A stretch of DNA of 64,000 nt from Robiginitalea myxolifaciens (GTDB lineage: Bacteria > Bacteroidota > Bacteroidia > Flavobacteriales > Flavobacteriaceae): contig NZ_FOYQ01000001.1 of assembly GCF_900115205.1 (NCBI RefSeq), forward strand, positions 1,515,240 through 1,579,239. Reading direction: 5' to 3'. Shown here in pieces: positions 16,939 to 25,173 of this stretch; within the stretch, counting starts at the first letter, position 1, and every line of letters begins with the position of its first letter. Made by a program: the position numbers and the translations under genes. The notes beneath the pieces were generated by a model, which was not told the DNA's origin, searched no databases, and saw only the letters and a program-made list of their open reading frames with translations.

Positions 16939-19350
16939 CTACGGGGTAAAGGAGATGTCAAGAACGGCCCCGTCACTTACGACCTGCAACCCTCCTGAGG
17001 CATTTTTGGCCAGGGTGCCGGAACGCACCTCAATCTGCTCCTCCGTAAGGTTCTCCGGCAAGGGGAATACCAAGGTCCAATCACTTGAGGCCTGTTCGGC
17101 CCGGAAGGTCATCAGGCCCTCTGCATTCTTGCTATAGGTAAGATCTACGCTGTTCTCCCCAACCAGTACATTATTCAAGGCAGCCTCCGGCCAGGCTTCA
17201 GGCATTTGCGGTTGGAGGACAATGCGCTTTTCGCTGACCATGGGTCGAACTCCAAAAAATTGCTCTACAATCGGGACGCCGAAACTGAAGATATTCCAGG
17301 CTTGTGCCATCATCCCGTAATCGGGGGATACTTCATACATACTTCCCGGCAGGGCGTAACTAAAACTTCTGGTCATACGTTTGAGGTAATCCAGGGCCTG
17401 GTCCGGATTCCCATAGTTGTTCTCCGCTACGGTCTGAACTCCGGTGGGAAGGGTCATTACGGCTCCGGTATACGAAAATACCTTGCTGCCCTGAAAGGAA
17501 CCTTCATCGGCCCCAGCCGTTTCGTCCCGATCGATACCCGTCACAAACATGCCAAAGGGATTGGTGTATTGACGGGCGGTTTCCAGGGCTACCTTTGCCT
17601 TTTCAGGGTCGGCGATTCCCACTTCCATAGGGGTATTAACCACCCAGTTGTGGTGGAGTACAAACGGGCGAAGCCCGCTTCCCGGATTCCGGCGAATCGC
17701 CTGCCGGGTCGCTTCCAGTTCTGCGATCGCCCAGGGCTTATTCAGCGTGTCGGCGCGTACAATGGCATCGTCTATCAGATGTAAGGCCTGCTGGTCTGTA
17801 CCCATAAAATCTGCATAACTACCAAAGCGGGCCGACCAGAATTCGTCGTTTATTTTTTCGGCGAGACTTGTGGCACGGCTGGCATAATCAGCAGCTTTTT
17901 GGTCCTGCCCCAGGGCCGCAGCAATTTTGGAAGCATCGCTGAAAGCAGCTTGGGTATACGCGGCAACATCAATCATCTCGCTGTCTAACCCATGGATTTC
18001 CATCATTCCAAATCCATCTGGGAAACCATTGTTGTTTCCGTCGTTGGCGTCCATAAGCCAATCCATGCCTTTTTCAATGGTCGGAAAATACTTTTCGAGG
18101 AAGGCCTTGTCTCCATTCCAACGATAGATATTCCAGATCAGGGAAGCGAATTGCGGCGTTTCGTTGATATTCCCCGGATTGAAGACCTTGCCATTAGTCG
18201 ACATTTCGTGGATTATTTTCCCGTTACCGTTCACCGCCATAGACACACTATCCAGGAGTTTAATGGTGCTGTGCACGATATCGCGCTGTCCCACGGCCAT
18301 GTAACCGCGAAGGGCGTATTCGCTATCTACCCCAAACCACCAGGGATAATCCGGGATGCCCGCAGTAATTCCCCGGCCGATCCCGGGAACTTCCTGGATC
18401 ATCCAATCCGAATTGTACTTGAGCCATTCAAAGGTTTGCTGCAGTTCTGCATCGGGGATACGCAGTTCGGATTGGGCCGCGAGTTGGGCATACCGGTCAC
18501 GTTTTGCGATCATGAGTTCGCTGCCCTGGGAAAGTAATTGCTCATAGGTATCACGCGCGGCAGCTTCCGACTCAAAAGAGCCGGCAATAGCAAACCGTAT
18601 CCGACCTATTCCGCCTACAGGCAATTCCAAAGACTGCGAGATACTACCCCCAACCCCCATGCCGGCATAAGGGCTTTCCTGTTCTTCGTGGGAACTGATC
18701 TGTTGATCACTTCCAAAGAGGGTGTACCAGGGATTTTGTGCGTCTTTTGCAACCCATGCCCCTGTAGCGCTATCGAAGCTGATTTCATCCTGACTGTCTA
18801 TCATGCCGGTTTCTTCGCCCAGCCAGGTAGGCCTGAGATCGGTATACCCGGTAAAGTCTACAGTTAGGGACTGGGGTGCGCCCGAGGTATTTTCTATAAC
18901 CAGTTCCACCAGTATGCCTTCTACGGCATCCGGGACAAACTGCCAGCGAGAGACCGCGAAATCGGGGTTATCATTCAAAAAGATGTGTTGGTTGGCCATT
19001 GGATAATTCACGAAGCTATCCGCACGGTCCAGGGAAATACGATTGCCGTTGTGATTCAGGACCAGGTCAAAGCCATCGAGGAGTTTAATGGGGTGGTCCC
19101 AGACCCCGCCCATTTCGCCTTTGATATGCCAGCCCAATTCCGGGAAAGTTCCGTTCTGGTGGCCCACCATATACACGCGGTCTCCCGGGGTTAAATAGGG
19201 ACTGTCCAGATATTCGGTATTACCGACGATCGAAGGGCTGTTGCCTAAAATGGCTTCGAAGCTTTCCTGGTCTGAGGCTGTTGGCGGTTCACTGCAGGCC
19301 ATAAAAAGGGTGGCGAAGCCCAGCAGTAAGGGATTGAAATGTCGTTGCAT
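16939..19350 (-). CDS. Lipoprotein glycoside hydrolase, six-hairpin (alpha/alpha)6 type
   Basis: An 803-residue exported enzyme. Its lipobox LFMAC puts Cys19 at the mature end, followed by SEPP, so it is probably anchored in the outer membrane or periplasm. An N-terminal beta-sandwich domain (about 30-290) precedes an (alpha/alpha)6 barrel (about 300-720) of the glycogen-debranching/GH63 kind, with YPWWFGVDSEYALRGYMAVG and DGFGMMEIHGLDSEMIDVAAY. A small C-terminal sandwich closes it. The catalytic acids are probably in the Asp/Glu-rich loops named, but I cannot assign them. It likely trims alpha-glucan or similar oligosaccharides. There is no SusCD pair beside it. Confidence 0.8.
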   Translation of the reverse strand: MQRHFNPLLLGFATLFMACSEPPTASDQESFEAILGNSPSIVGNTEYLDSPYLTPGDRVYMVGHQNGTFPELGWHIKGEMGGVWDHPIKLLDGFDLVLNHNGNRISLDRADSFVNYPMANQHIFLNDNPDFAVSRWQFVPDAVEGILVELVIENTSGAPQSLTVDFTGYTDLRPTWLGEETGMIDSQDEISFDSATGAWVAKDAQNPWYTLFGSDQQISSHEEQESPYAGMGVGGSISQSLELPVGGIGRIRFAIAGSFESEAAARDTYEQLLSQGSELMIAKRDRYAQLAAQSELRIPDAELQQTFEWLKYNSDWMIQEVPGIGRGITAGIPDYPWWFGVDSEYALRGYMAVGQRDIVHSTIKLLDSVSMAVNGNGKIIHEMSTNGKVFNPGNINETPQFASLIWNIYRWNGDKAFLEKYFPTIEKGMDWLMDANDGNNNGFPDGFGMMEIHGLDSEMIDVAAYTQAAFSDASKIAAALGQDQKAADYASRATSLAEKINDEFWSARFGSYADFMGTDQQALHLIDDAIVRADTLNKPWAIAELEATRQAIRRNPGSGLRPFVLHHNWVVNTPMEVGIADPEKAKVALETARQYTNPFGMFVTGIDRDETAGADEGSFQGSKVFSYTGAVMTLPTGVQTVAENNYGNPDQALDYLKRMTRSFSYALPGSMYEVSPDYGMMAQAWNIFSFGVPIVEQFFGVRPMVSEKRIVLQPQMPEAWPEAALNNVLVGENSVDLTYSKNAEGLMTFRAEQASSDWTLVFPLPENLTEEQIEVRSGTLAKNASGGLQVVSDGAVLDISFTP

Positions 19351-19398
19351 AACCGGTACTTAGAGCATTAAAAATAGGGAATTCACTCGCATAGGGGC

Positions 19399-19434
19399 AA
19401 AAAAAAACAGCCGCTGATTCCAGCGGCTGTTTTT
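19399..19434 (-). terminator. Bidirectional-looking terminator after rng
   Basis: A 10-bp perfect stem (ACAGCCGCTG 19407-19416 with CAGCGGCTGT 19421-19430) around loop ATTC, with a long T run on the minus strand and another on the plus strand. It ends the rng transcript before the glycosidase gene. Confidence 0.93.
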
Positions 19435-20981
19435 TATTCCAGTTCGTTGCCTTTTTTATCCGTGAAGCGATACTCCAGGTAGGTGTAGGCATCCCGGGGT
19501 TGGATCTTGATCCATTTCTTATGTTCGAGATACCATTTCTGCCTGATAGAAGGAAAGCCCTTGGTGATATAAGCCGCAATAAAGGGGTGGGCGTTGAGGA
19601 CAACTTGTTTGTCCTTGCCGGCACCTTTGAGTATGCGTTCCAAAGCATCGCCGATTTTTTCAATCAGTACGATTGGCGCTTCTACTTCCTGTCCGTTTCC
19701 GCTGGGGTCAACTTCAGTAGTTTTGATGTTGACTTCAGGGCGTACCCGTTGTCGGGTAATCTGAACTAAACCAAATTTACTCGGAGGAAGGATTTTGTGT
19801 TTCGCCCGGTCATCGGCCATTTCATCACGCAGATGCTTATGCAATTTTCTGCGGTGTTCCGGCCGGACCATATCGATAAAGTCCACTACGATTATCCCTC
19901 CCATGTCCCGGAGTCTCAATTGCCGCGCAATTTCGGTTGCGGCAAGTAAGTTTACTTCCAGGGCGGTGTCTTCCTGATTATTGGCCCGGGTGGAACGGTT
20001 TCCACTATTCACGTCAATGACGTGCAGGGCTTCGGTGTGCTCAATGACCAGGTAGGCGCCTTTACTCATGGAGGCTGTACGGCCAAATGAAGTCTTTATT
20101 TGTCGTTCGATACCGAATTTTTCGAAGATCGGTACGGAAGAATTATAGTGTTTGACAATAGACTCCTTGTCCGGGGCTATTTCATGAACATAATCGGATA
20201 ATTGGTTGTAAAGCGTTTCGTCATCCACGTGGATTCCAGTAAAGGAATCGTTGAAAACATCCCTTAATATGGAGGAAGCCCGATTGAGCTCCACCAATAC
20301 CTTAGAAGGGGTTGGTGCTTTGTACAATTTCTTGCACATGGATATCCATTTGGCAACCAGATTCTGAAGATCTTTGTCGAGCTCTGCTACTTTTTTGCCT
20401 TCGGCCACGGTTCGGATGATCACCCCAAATCCTTTGGGTTTGATACTCGTTACCAGACGTTTTAGCCGGTCTTTTTCTTCTTTGCTTTCAATCTTTTGAG
20501 AGACTGAAACCCGGTCCGAAAACGGGACCATGACCAAATAGCGGCCGGCAATGGAAAGTTCTGAGCTGATTCTCGGACCCTTGGTCGAGATGGGTTCTTT
20601 TACGATCTGGACGAGCAGGGCCTGGTTGGCCTTGACCACATCCTTGATACTGCCGTGTTTATCGATATCCTTTTCAAACGGGAAGTTCGTAAGGGTATAA
20701 TCACGCAGTCGTCCCGAGCGGACGCGCTTGATGAAGTTCAGCATGCTCTTGAGTTGCGGCCCGAGGTCGTGGTAATGCAGGAACGCATCTTTTTCGTAAC
20801 CAACGTCCACAAAGGCGGCGTTCAAGCCAGTAACCGGCTTGCGGATCTTCGCGATCATGACATCGCCCACATTAAAATTGTGGTCGTTTTCATCCTTGTG
20901 CAGCTCAATGAGTTTTCCATCCTTTAATAAGGCAAAATCGACAGAGTCAGAACCAGATCTTACAATTAATTCTCTATTCAC
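19434..20981 (-). CDS. rng: Ribonuclease G/E family endoribonuclease
   Basis: Single-strand-specific endonuclease for rRNA and mRNA maturation, 515 residues. An S1 domain (about 38-125, with GLNAAFVDVGYEKDAFLHYHD) is followed by the RNase H-like catalytic domain. The two metal-binding Asp regions are VIDVNSGNRS and IIVVDFIDM. The CPxC zinc-link that joins E. coli RNase E/G dimers is missing: after VQITRQRVRPE comes a Cys-free NIKTTEVDPSG. This seems normal for Bacteroidetes. The start is GTG (MNRELIVRSG). HU and the small basic protein gene lie upstream in the same direction but end in a terminator of their own. Confidence 0.94.
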   Translation of the reverse strand: MNRELIVRSGSDSVDFALLKDGKLIELHKDENDHNFNVGDVMIAKIRKPVTGLNAAFVDVGYEKDAFLHYHDLGPQLKSMLNFIKRVRSGRLRDYTLTNFPFEKDIDKHGSIKDVVKANQALLVQIVKEPISTKGPRISSELSIAGRYLVMVPFSDRVSVSQKIESKEEKDRLKRLVTSIKPKGFGVIIRTVAEGKKVAELDKDLQNLVAKWISMCKKLYKAPTPSKVLVELNRASSILRDVFNDSFTGIHVDDETLYNQLSDYVHEIAPDKESIVKHYNSSVPIFEKFGIERQIKTSFGRTASMSKGAYLVIEHTEALHVIDVNSGNRSTRANNQEDTALEVNLLAATEIARQLRLRDMGGIIVVDFIDMVRPEHRRKLHKHLRDEMADDRAKHKILPPSKFGLVQITRQRVRPEVNIKTTEVDPSGNGQEVEAPIVLIEKIGDALERILKGAGKDKQVVLNAHPFIAAYITKGFPSIRQKWYLEHKKWIKIQPRDAYTYLEYRFTDKKGNELE

Positions 20982-21069
20982 CTGATTTGAATTTGCTCCA
21001 TTTGCCCGGCGGTTGAATGTTCCGGGAAATGAATGGATTAAACAATGATAGATACAGGTTGTAAGTAAT

Positions 21070-21087
21070 ACCTGCAGGCATGCAGGT
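21070..21087. repeat. Inverted repeat upstream of rng
   Basis: ACCTGCA and TGCAGGT around GGCA form a 7-bp hairpin in the 184-base space between rng and the small basic protein gene. It would lie in the rng leader if transcription starts further upstream. Confidence 0.4.
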
Positions 21088-21104
21088 TCTTGGTTAAACC
21101 CGTC

Positions 21105-21123
21105 GAAATCCTAGGAGGATTTC
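21105..21123. repeat. Inverted repeat holding AGGAGG/CCTCCT
   Basis: GAAATCC (21105-21111) and GGATTTC (21117-21123) form a 7-bp hairpin with loop TAGGA. On the plus strand it contains AGGAGG (21113-21118) six bases before an ATG that opens a ten-codon frame (21125-21157, MSKNDCKLKK). On the minus strand it reads CCTCCT, as in the 16S anti-SD. Its function is unknown. Confidence 0.35.
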
Positions 21124-21147
21124 TATGTCAAAGAACGATTGTAAACT

Positions 21148-21174
21148 AAAAAAGTAGTCGCAAAACTACTTTTT
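21148..21174 (-). terminator. Terminator after the HU-small basic protein pair
   Basis: Stem AAAGTAGT with ACTACTTT around CGCAAA, with A/T runs on both sides. The stop codon of the small gene lies within it on the minus strand. Confidence 0.7.
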
Positions 21175-21255
21175 CTTGTGTCGGTTTGCTCTCCTGCGCT
21201 TCTTGCGCTTGTGGGTAGCTACCTTATGTCTTTTACGTTTCTTACCACTCGGCAT
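21166..21255 (-). CDS. Very basic 29-residue protein, mS38/bS22-like (AURKAIP1/COX24 type)
   Basis: A tiny protein with 17 Lys/Arg and 3 His in 29 residues, opening MPSGKKRKRHKVATHKRKKR and ending in RHKKK. I recognise it as the short form of the AURKAIP1/COX24 domain, the family of the mitochondrial small-subunit protein mS38 and of mycobacterial bS22, which sits in the decoding-centre region of the 30S subunit. It starts 19 bases after the HU gene and ends in a terminator, so the two are co-transcribed. It is too short for most gene finders, and the family assignment rests on composition and the KRxKHK pattern. Confidence 0.8.
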   Translation of the reverse strand: MPSGKKRKRHKVATHKRKKRRRANRHKKK

Positions 21256-21274
21256 AGCTTCGTTTTAATAGTGT

Positions 21275-21565
21275 TTATTTAACCTGCACGTTGCTCTTAA
21301 CGCCTTCAACGAAGACTTTAGCCGGTTTAAATGCAGGGATATTGTGAGCTGGGATTTTGATGGTAGTGTTCTTAGAGATGTTCCTTCCGGTTTTCTCGGC
21401 ACGCGTCTTTATAATAAAGCTTCCAAATCCTCTCAGGTAGACATTGTCACCATTTTCCAGAGATGCTTTAACCTCTTCCATGAAGCTTTCCACCGTCGCT
21501 TGGACATCTCCTTTTTCCATTCCCAGTTTCTCTGAGATTTTAGATACTAGATCCGCTTTCGTCAT
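21275..21565 (-). CDS. HU-family DNA-binding protein
   Basis: Histone-like dimeric DNA-bending protein, 96 residues. The family signature is GFGSFIIKTRAEKTGRNIS, and the DNA-binding arm ends in KIPAHNIPAFKPAK, with proline at the intercalating position. The N-terminal helices (MTKADLVSKISEKLG) are typical. It has its own promoter and is followed by the 29-residue basic protein gene. It is divergent from mutY. Confidence 0.95.
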   Translation of the reverse strand: MTKADLVSKISEKLGMEKGDVQATVESFMEEVKASLENGDNVYLRGFGSFIIKTRAEKTGRNISKNTTIKIPAHNIPAFKPAKVFVEGVKSNVQVK

Positions 21566-21599
21566 TTTATAATATTGTTATCTGTAGGTTTCAGGGTTG

Positions 21600-21607
21600 C
21601 AAATATA
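21600..21607 (-). promoter_or_regulatory. -7 promoter element of the HU gene
   Basis: Minus strand TATATTTG followed by CAACCC, 35 bases before the HU start codon. It is divergent from the mutY promoter about 60 bases away. Confidence 0.65.
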
Positions 21608-21662
21608 TAAATATTATTCAATTCTCTAGCCCGGGAATTTAAATTTAAGTCCTTAAAAACCT

Positions 21663-21670
21663 TAGTTTTG
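21663..21670 (+). promoter_or_regulatory. -7 promoter element of mutY
   Basis: TAGTTTTG followed by CAGCCC, 18 bases before the mutY ATG. No clear -33 TTG is visible. Confidence 0.55.
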
Positions 21671-21688
21671 CAGCCCTGAGACAGGACT

Positions 21689-22762
21689 ATGGAATTTTCA
21701 GACCACCTGCTTAATTGGTACGCTAAAAATAAGCGGGAATTACCCTGGAGAAGTTCCCGTGATCCCTATCGCATCTGGCTGTCCGAAATTATCCTGCAGC
21801 AGACCCGGGTAGCCCAGGGCCTTCCTTACTACGAGCGCTTTGTAAATGCCTTCCCCACCGTACATGATTTGGCGTCCGCGTCTGAGGCCGAAGTGCTGAA
21901 GCTATGGCAGGGTCTGGGATACTACTCCAGGGCCCGGAATCTGCTGGCCACTGCCCGCGAGGTTTCCCGGGAACGCGGGGGAAAATTTCCGGGCACTTAT
22001 AACGATTTGCTGGAATTGAAGGGGGTGGGTCCCTATACCGCCGCCGCCATTGCTTCCATATGTTTCCAGGAAGCCGTGCCGGTTGTAGATGGAAATGTTT
22101 TCAGGGTTTTAAGCCGATATTTTGGTGAGGTTACGCCCATAGATACCTCAACGGGTCAGCGGAAGTTTCGGGAATTGGCTCGGGAGGTGATGGCACCGGA
22201 TGCTATCCGGGATTACAATCAGGCGATTATGGAATTCGGGGCTATGCAATGTACCCCGCGCAATCCGGATTGCGATTCTTGCCCCCTGGCCGATAGCTGT
22301 GTTGCCCGGGGTACCCAGCGCGTCGACTCCCTTCCGGTTAAAGCTGGTAAAACTGCAGTACGCAAGCGAAACTTTCATTACCTGGTGCCTGTGGATAAGG
22401 CAGGAAATACCTGGATGGAACTGAGAACAACTTCCGGTATCTGGCAGGGACTCTATCAATTTCCCTTATTGGAATCGCCACCAGGATCGGTAACCCGTGG
22501 GGAGGAACCCACACAAAAATCCTTGTTGGCTGCCCTTTCTACCGCTCTGGGAGAAAAGGACTTAATGGTAGATCGTCTCGTGCAGTTCAACCAGACCCCC
22601 AAGGTTCACAAATTGTCGCATCAGCATTTACACACCACTTTCTGGATCATATATCTCGACCACTTGCCAGCGGGCCGTATTCCACTTGCTAAAATGGAAG
22701 AAAAACCAGTGCCCGTTTTAATCGCAAAATTCATCGAAGCATTCAAAAATTCGTACTTTTGA
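21689..22762 (+). CDS. mutY: A/G-specific adenine DNA glycosylase
   Basis: Removes adenine paired with 8-oxoguanine, 357 residues. The helix-hairpin-helix (LKGVGPYTAAAIAS) is followed by VVDGNVFRVLSRYFG, which carries the catalytic Asp. The 4Fe-4S loop is C-x6-C-x2-C-x5-C (CTPRNPDCDSCPLADSC). The C-terminal 130 residues form the NUDIX-like domain that recognises 8-oxoG. It is the first gene of mutY-ssb-gldE-gldD, an order I know from other flavobacteria. Confidence 0.95.
   Translation: MEFSDHLLNWYAKNKRELPWRSSRDPYRIWLSEIILQQTRVAQGLPYYERFVNAFPTVHDLASASEAEVLKLWQGLGYYSRARNLLATAREVSRERGGKFPGTYNDLLELKGVGPYTAAAIASICFQEAVPVVDGNVFRVLSRYFGEVTPIDTSTGQRKFRELAREVMAPDAIRDYNQAIMEFGAMQCTPRNPDCDSCPLADSCVARGTQRVDSLPVKAGKTAVRKRNFHYLVPVDKAGNTWMELRTTSGIWQGLYQFPLLESPPGSVTRGEEPTQKSLLAALSTALGEKDLMVDRLVQFNQTPKVHKLSHQHLHTTFWIIYLDHLPAGRIPLAKMEEKPVPVLIAKFIEAFKNSYF
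22754..22761 (+). promoter_or_regulatory. -7 promoter element of ssb
   Basis: TACTTTTG overlaps the last codons of mutY and ends 16 bases before the ssb ATG. It suggests an internal promoter so that ssb can be expressed apart from mutY. Confidence 0.5.
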
Positions 22763-22777
22763 TTTAATTCTGAAGTT

Positions 22778-23233
22778 ATGAGTGGAACCCTGAATAAAGT
22801 GATGCTAATCGGGCATCTGGGCGACGAGGTTAAAATGCATTATTTCGATGGCGGCAACTGCATTGGCAGGTTTCCAATTGCCACCAACGAAAGTTATACC
22901 AACCGGCAAACTGGTGAAAAAGTCACCAACACGGAGTGGCATAATATCGTGGTTCGCAACAAGGCCGCTGAGGTCTGTGAGAAATATTTAAAGAAGGGCG
23001 ATCTCATCTATATTGAGGGACGGCTTAAGACCCGCCAGTGGCAGGGGGAAGATGGGAACACCCGATATACCACGGAGGTACATGTTACGGATTTCACCTT
23101 TTTAAGTGGCCGTAGCGACAGCAATCCTCAGGGTATGGGAGCAAGTGCCTCACAACCCACGCAATCGGCGCAAACAGCACCAACACAGGTTACCTCTGAA
23201 ACGCCAGAGGAAGAGGACGATCTGCCATTCTAA
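22778..23233 (+). CDS. ssb: Single-stranded DNA-binding protein
   Basis: Tetrameric OB-fold protein that coats single-stranded DNA, 151 residues. The fold spans about residues 1-110 (NKVMLIGHLGDEV; TEWHNIVVRNKAAEVCEKYLKKG; VHVTDFTFL). A Gln/Thr/Ser-rich linker follows, and the acidic tip is EEEDDLPF, the docking peptide for repair and replication partners. gldE follows after 16 bases. Confidence 0.96.
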   Translation: MSGTLNKVMLIGHLGDEVKMHYFDGGNCIGRFPIATNESYTNRQTGEKVTNTEWHNIVVRNKAAEVCEKYLKKGDLIYIEGRLKTRQWQGEDGNTRYTTEVHVTDFTFLSGRSDSNPQGMGASASQPTQSAQTAPTQVTSETPEEEDDLPF

Positions 23234-23249
23234 ATAAACTGTAATTCCG

Positions 23250-24596
23250 TTGGATCCGGAACCCTTACCTGCGCTTACCCTATTTCTCAGTTTCGATGTA
23301 ATCGTCATCGTAAAACTGATCCTGCTCTTTGTTTTACTCGGATGCTCCGCCTTGATTTCCGGGGCAGAAGTGGCATTTTTTGGCCTGTCCCAGACCGATT
23401 TGAACCAATTTCGGGATTCGGGCAGCCCTGCCGGAAACCTGGTACAGCGCTTACTGGAGAAGCCCAGGAAATTATTGGCTACAATCCTGATCGCCAACAA
23501 TGCAATCAACATTGGAATTGTGTTGCTGCTTACCGATATCGGAGAGGATTTGTTTGCCGGGGCCGACCGCGTGTATTTCGGTTTTATTTCGTTGCGATTT
23601 GTGCTGGAAATCGTTCTGGCTACCTTCCTGATCCTCCTCTTTGGCGAGATTCTGCCCAAGATCTATGCGAATCGTAACCGGGAACTTTTCTCCAAGAGAA
23701 TGGCTTACATCATCCGGGCACTGGATGTTGTATTCACACCGCTTACAGCTCCCATGCGGGCAGGTACTATCCTCTTGTATCGCAGTTTGGGACCAAAAAA
23801 ATCCAACCTCAGCGTAGACCATCTCAGCCAGGCGCTCGAGCTTACCTCAGAAGGGGATACCACTAAAGAGGAGCAGAAGATTCTAAAAGGGATTGTTTCT
23901 TTTGGCAATACCGATACCAAACAGGTAATGCGCCCCCGGATCGATCTGTTTGCCCTGAGTGAGGACATGAAATTCCCGGATGTCATGGCCGAGATTAAAA
24001 AGCAGGGGTATTCGCGAATCCCGGTGTTTTCTGAGAATATGGACAATGTCCTGGGGGTGCTCTACGTCAAAGATTTACTGCCCTATTTGGAGCGTAAATC
24101 CTTCAATTGGTTGAGCCTTATCCGGGAGCCTTTCTTTGTCCCGGAGAATAAGAAACTCGATGATCTGTTGTTGGAATTCCAGACCAAGAAGAATCACCTG
24201 GCCATAGTGGTCGATGAATTCGGGGGAACTTCCGGGATTGTAACCCTGGAGGATGTTATTGAAGAGATCGTCGGAGACATCTCCGACGAGTTCGACGATG
24301 AGGATCTGGTGTATTCCAAGCTGGACGAACGAAATTATGTCTTTGATGGCAAGACCAACCTCAAGGACTTTTACCGCGTGGCCCGAATCGAAGCCGAGGA
24401 GGAATTTGAAGATAACAAGGGAGAATCGGAAACCATCGCCGGGTTTGTACTGGAAATTTCCGGCTCATTTCCCAAAAGGGGGGAAATTGTGCACTTCAAC
24501 GGCTATGATTTTACGGTAGAAAGCCTGGATCGCAAACGTCTGAAACAAATTAAAATCACTTTACCCGATGCGCCTAACGCACCTGCAAACCCGTAG
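23250..24596 (+). CDS. gldE: Gliding motility-associated protein GldE
   Basis: A 448-residue inner-membrane protein of the HlyC/CorC (CNNM) family. The N-terminal DUF21 region has three to four membrane helices (LILLFVLLGCSALISGAEVAFFGLS). Next are two CBS domains (about 215-335, PRIDLFALS; VTLEDVIEEIVGDISDEFDD) and a C-terminal CorC_HlyC domain. In Flavobacterium, GldE supports the lipoprotein GldD in gliding and type IX secretion. The start is a TTG (MDPEPLP), supported by its place 16 bases after ssb and by conservation of the MDP opening as I remember it. It overlaps gldD by 29 bases. Confidence 0.9.
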   Translation: MDPEPLPALTLFLSFDVIVIVKLILLFVLLGCSALISGAEVAFFGLSQTDLNQFRDSGSPAGNLVQRLLEKPRKLLATILIANNAINIGIVLLLTDIGEDLFAGADRVYFGFISLRFVLEIVLATFLILLFGEILPKIYANRNRELFSKRMAYIIRALDVVFTPLTAPMRAGTILLYRSLGPKKSNLSVDHLSQALELTSEGDTTKEEQKILKGIVSFGNTDTKQVMRPRIDLFALSEDMKFPDVMAEIKKQGYSRIPVFSENMDNVLGVLYVKDLLPYLERKSFNWLSLIREPFFVPENKKLDDLLLEFQTKKNHLAIVVDEFGGTSGIVTLEDVIEEIVGDISDEFDDEDLVYSKLDERNYVFDGKTNLKDFYRVARIEAEEEFEDNKGESETIAGFVLEISGSFPKRGEIVHFNGYDFTVESLDRKRLKQIKITLPDAPNAPANP

Positions 24597-25173
24597 ATTA
24601 CTGGCAATGCTTTTCCTGCCGATCGGGCTTGGCCTGATGGGGATCAGTTGCCGGGAGGAACCCCTGCCCAAGCCAGAAGCACAACTCCGCCTGGAATATC
24701 CGCAACGCGCCTTCCGAATGTACGCCGCCGATTGTCCGTACACGTTTGACTATAATGGCCTCGCAACTCTTCAGGAAAAAAATGGCTGTGATCTCGTTCT
24801 GGATTACCCCAATATGAAAGGTTCCATTTTCATTACCTATAAACAAGTCGAGGGGAATCTCAGGGAGTTGTTATCAGACGCCCAGAAGTTGTCCTATGAA
24901 CACGTGGTAAAGGCCGAGAATATCCTGGAGCAACCCTATATTAACCCGGATAAGGGGGTTTATGGGATGTTTTATGAAGTAAGTGGAAATGCGGCTTCTC
25001 AATCCCAGTTCTACGTTACCGACAGCACCCGTCATTTTGTGACCGGGTCCCTGTACTTTTACGCCAAACCGAATTACGATTCTATTTACCCGGCGGCGAT
25101 CTATTTACAGAACGACATTCGCCTGCTTATGGAATCCCTGAATTGGAAAGCCGGCTCCGATGAAAACAACTGA
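24568..25173 (+). CDS. gldD: Gliding motility lipoprotein GldD
   Basis: A 201-residue lipoprotein needed for gliding and type IX secretion in flavobacteria; its molecular role is not settled. The signal has a basic start and lipobox MGISC with Cys28. The mature part shows the family's PKPEAQLRLEYP and CDLVLDYPNMKGSIFITY segments. If translation begins at the ATG at 24607 instead, a shorter signal with the same lipobox results and the overlap with gldE disappears. Presence of gldDE implies that the cell carries the type IX system elsewhere. Confidence 0.9.
   Translation: MRLTHLQTRRLLAMLFLPIGLGLMGISCREEPLPKPEAQLRLEYPQRAFRMYAADCPYTFDYNGLATLQEKNGCDLVLDYPNMKGSIFITYKQVEGNLRELLSDAQKLSYEHVVKAENILEQPYINPDKGVYGMFYEVSGNAASQSQFYVTDSTRHFVTGSLYFYAKPNYDSIYPAAIYLQNDIRLLMESLNWKAGSDENN

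Noticed and set aside
24568-24596. gldE/gldD overlap as a frameshift or fusion
   Set aside because: Both proteins are complete with their own signals; it is a normal overlap, possibly removed by the 24607 start.
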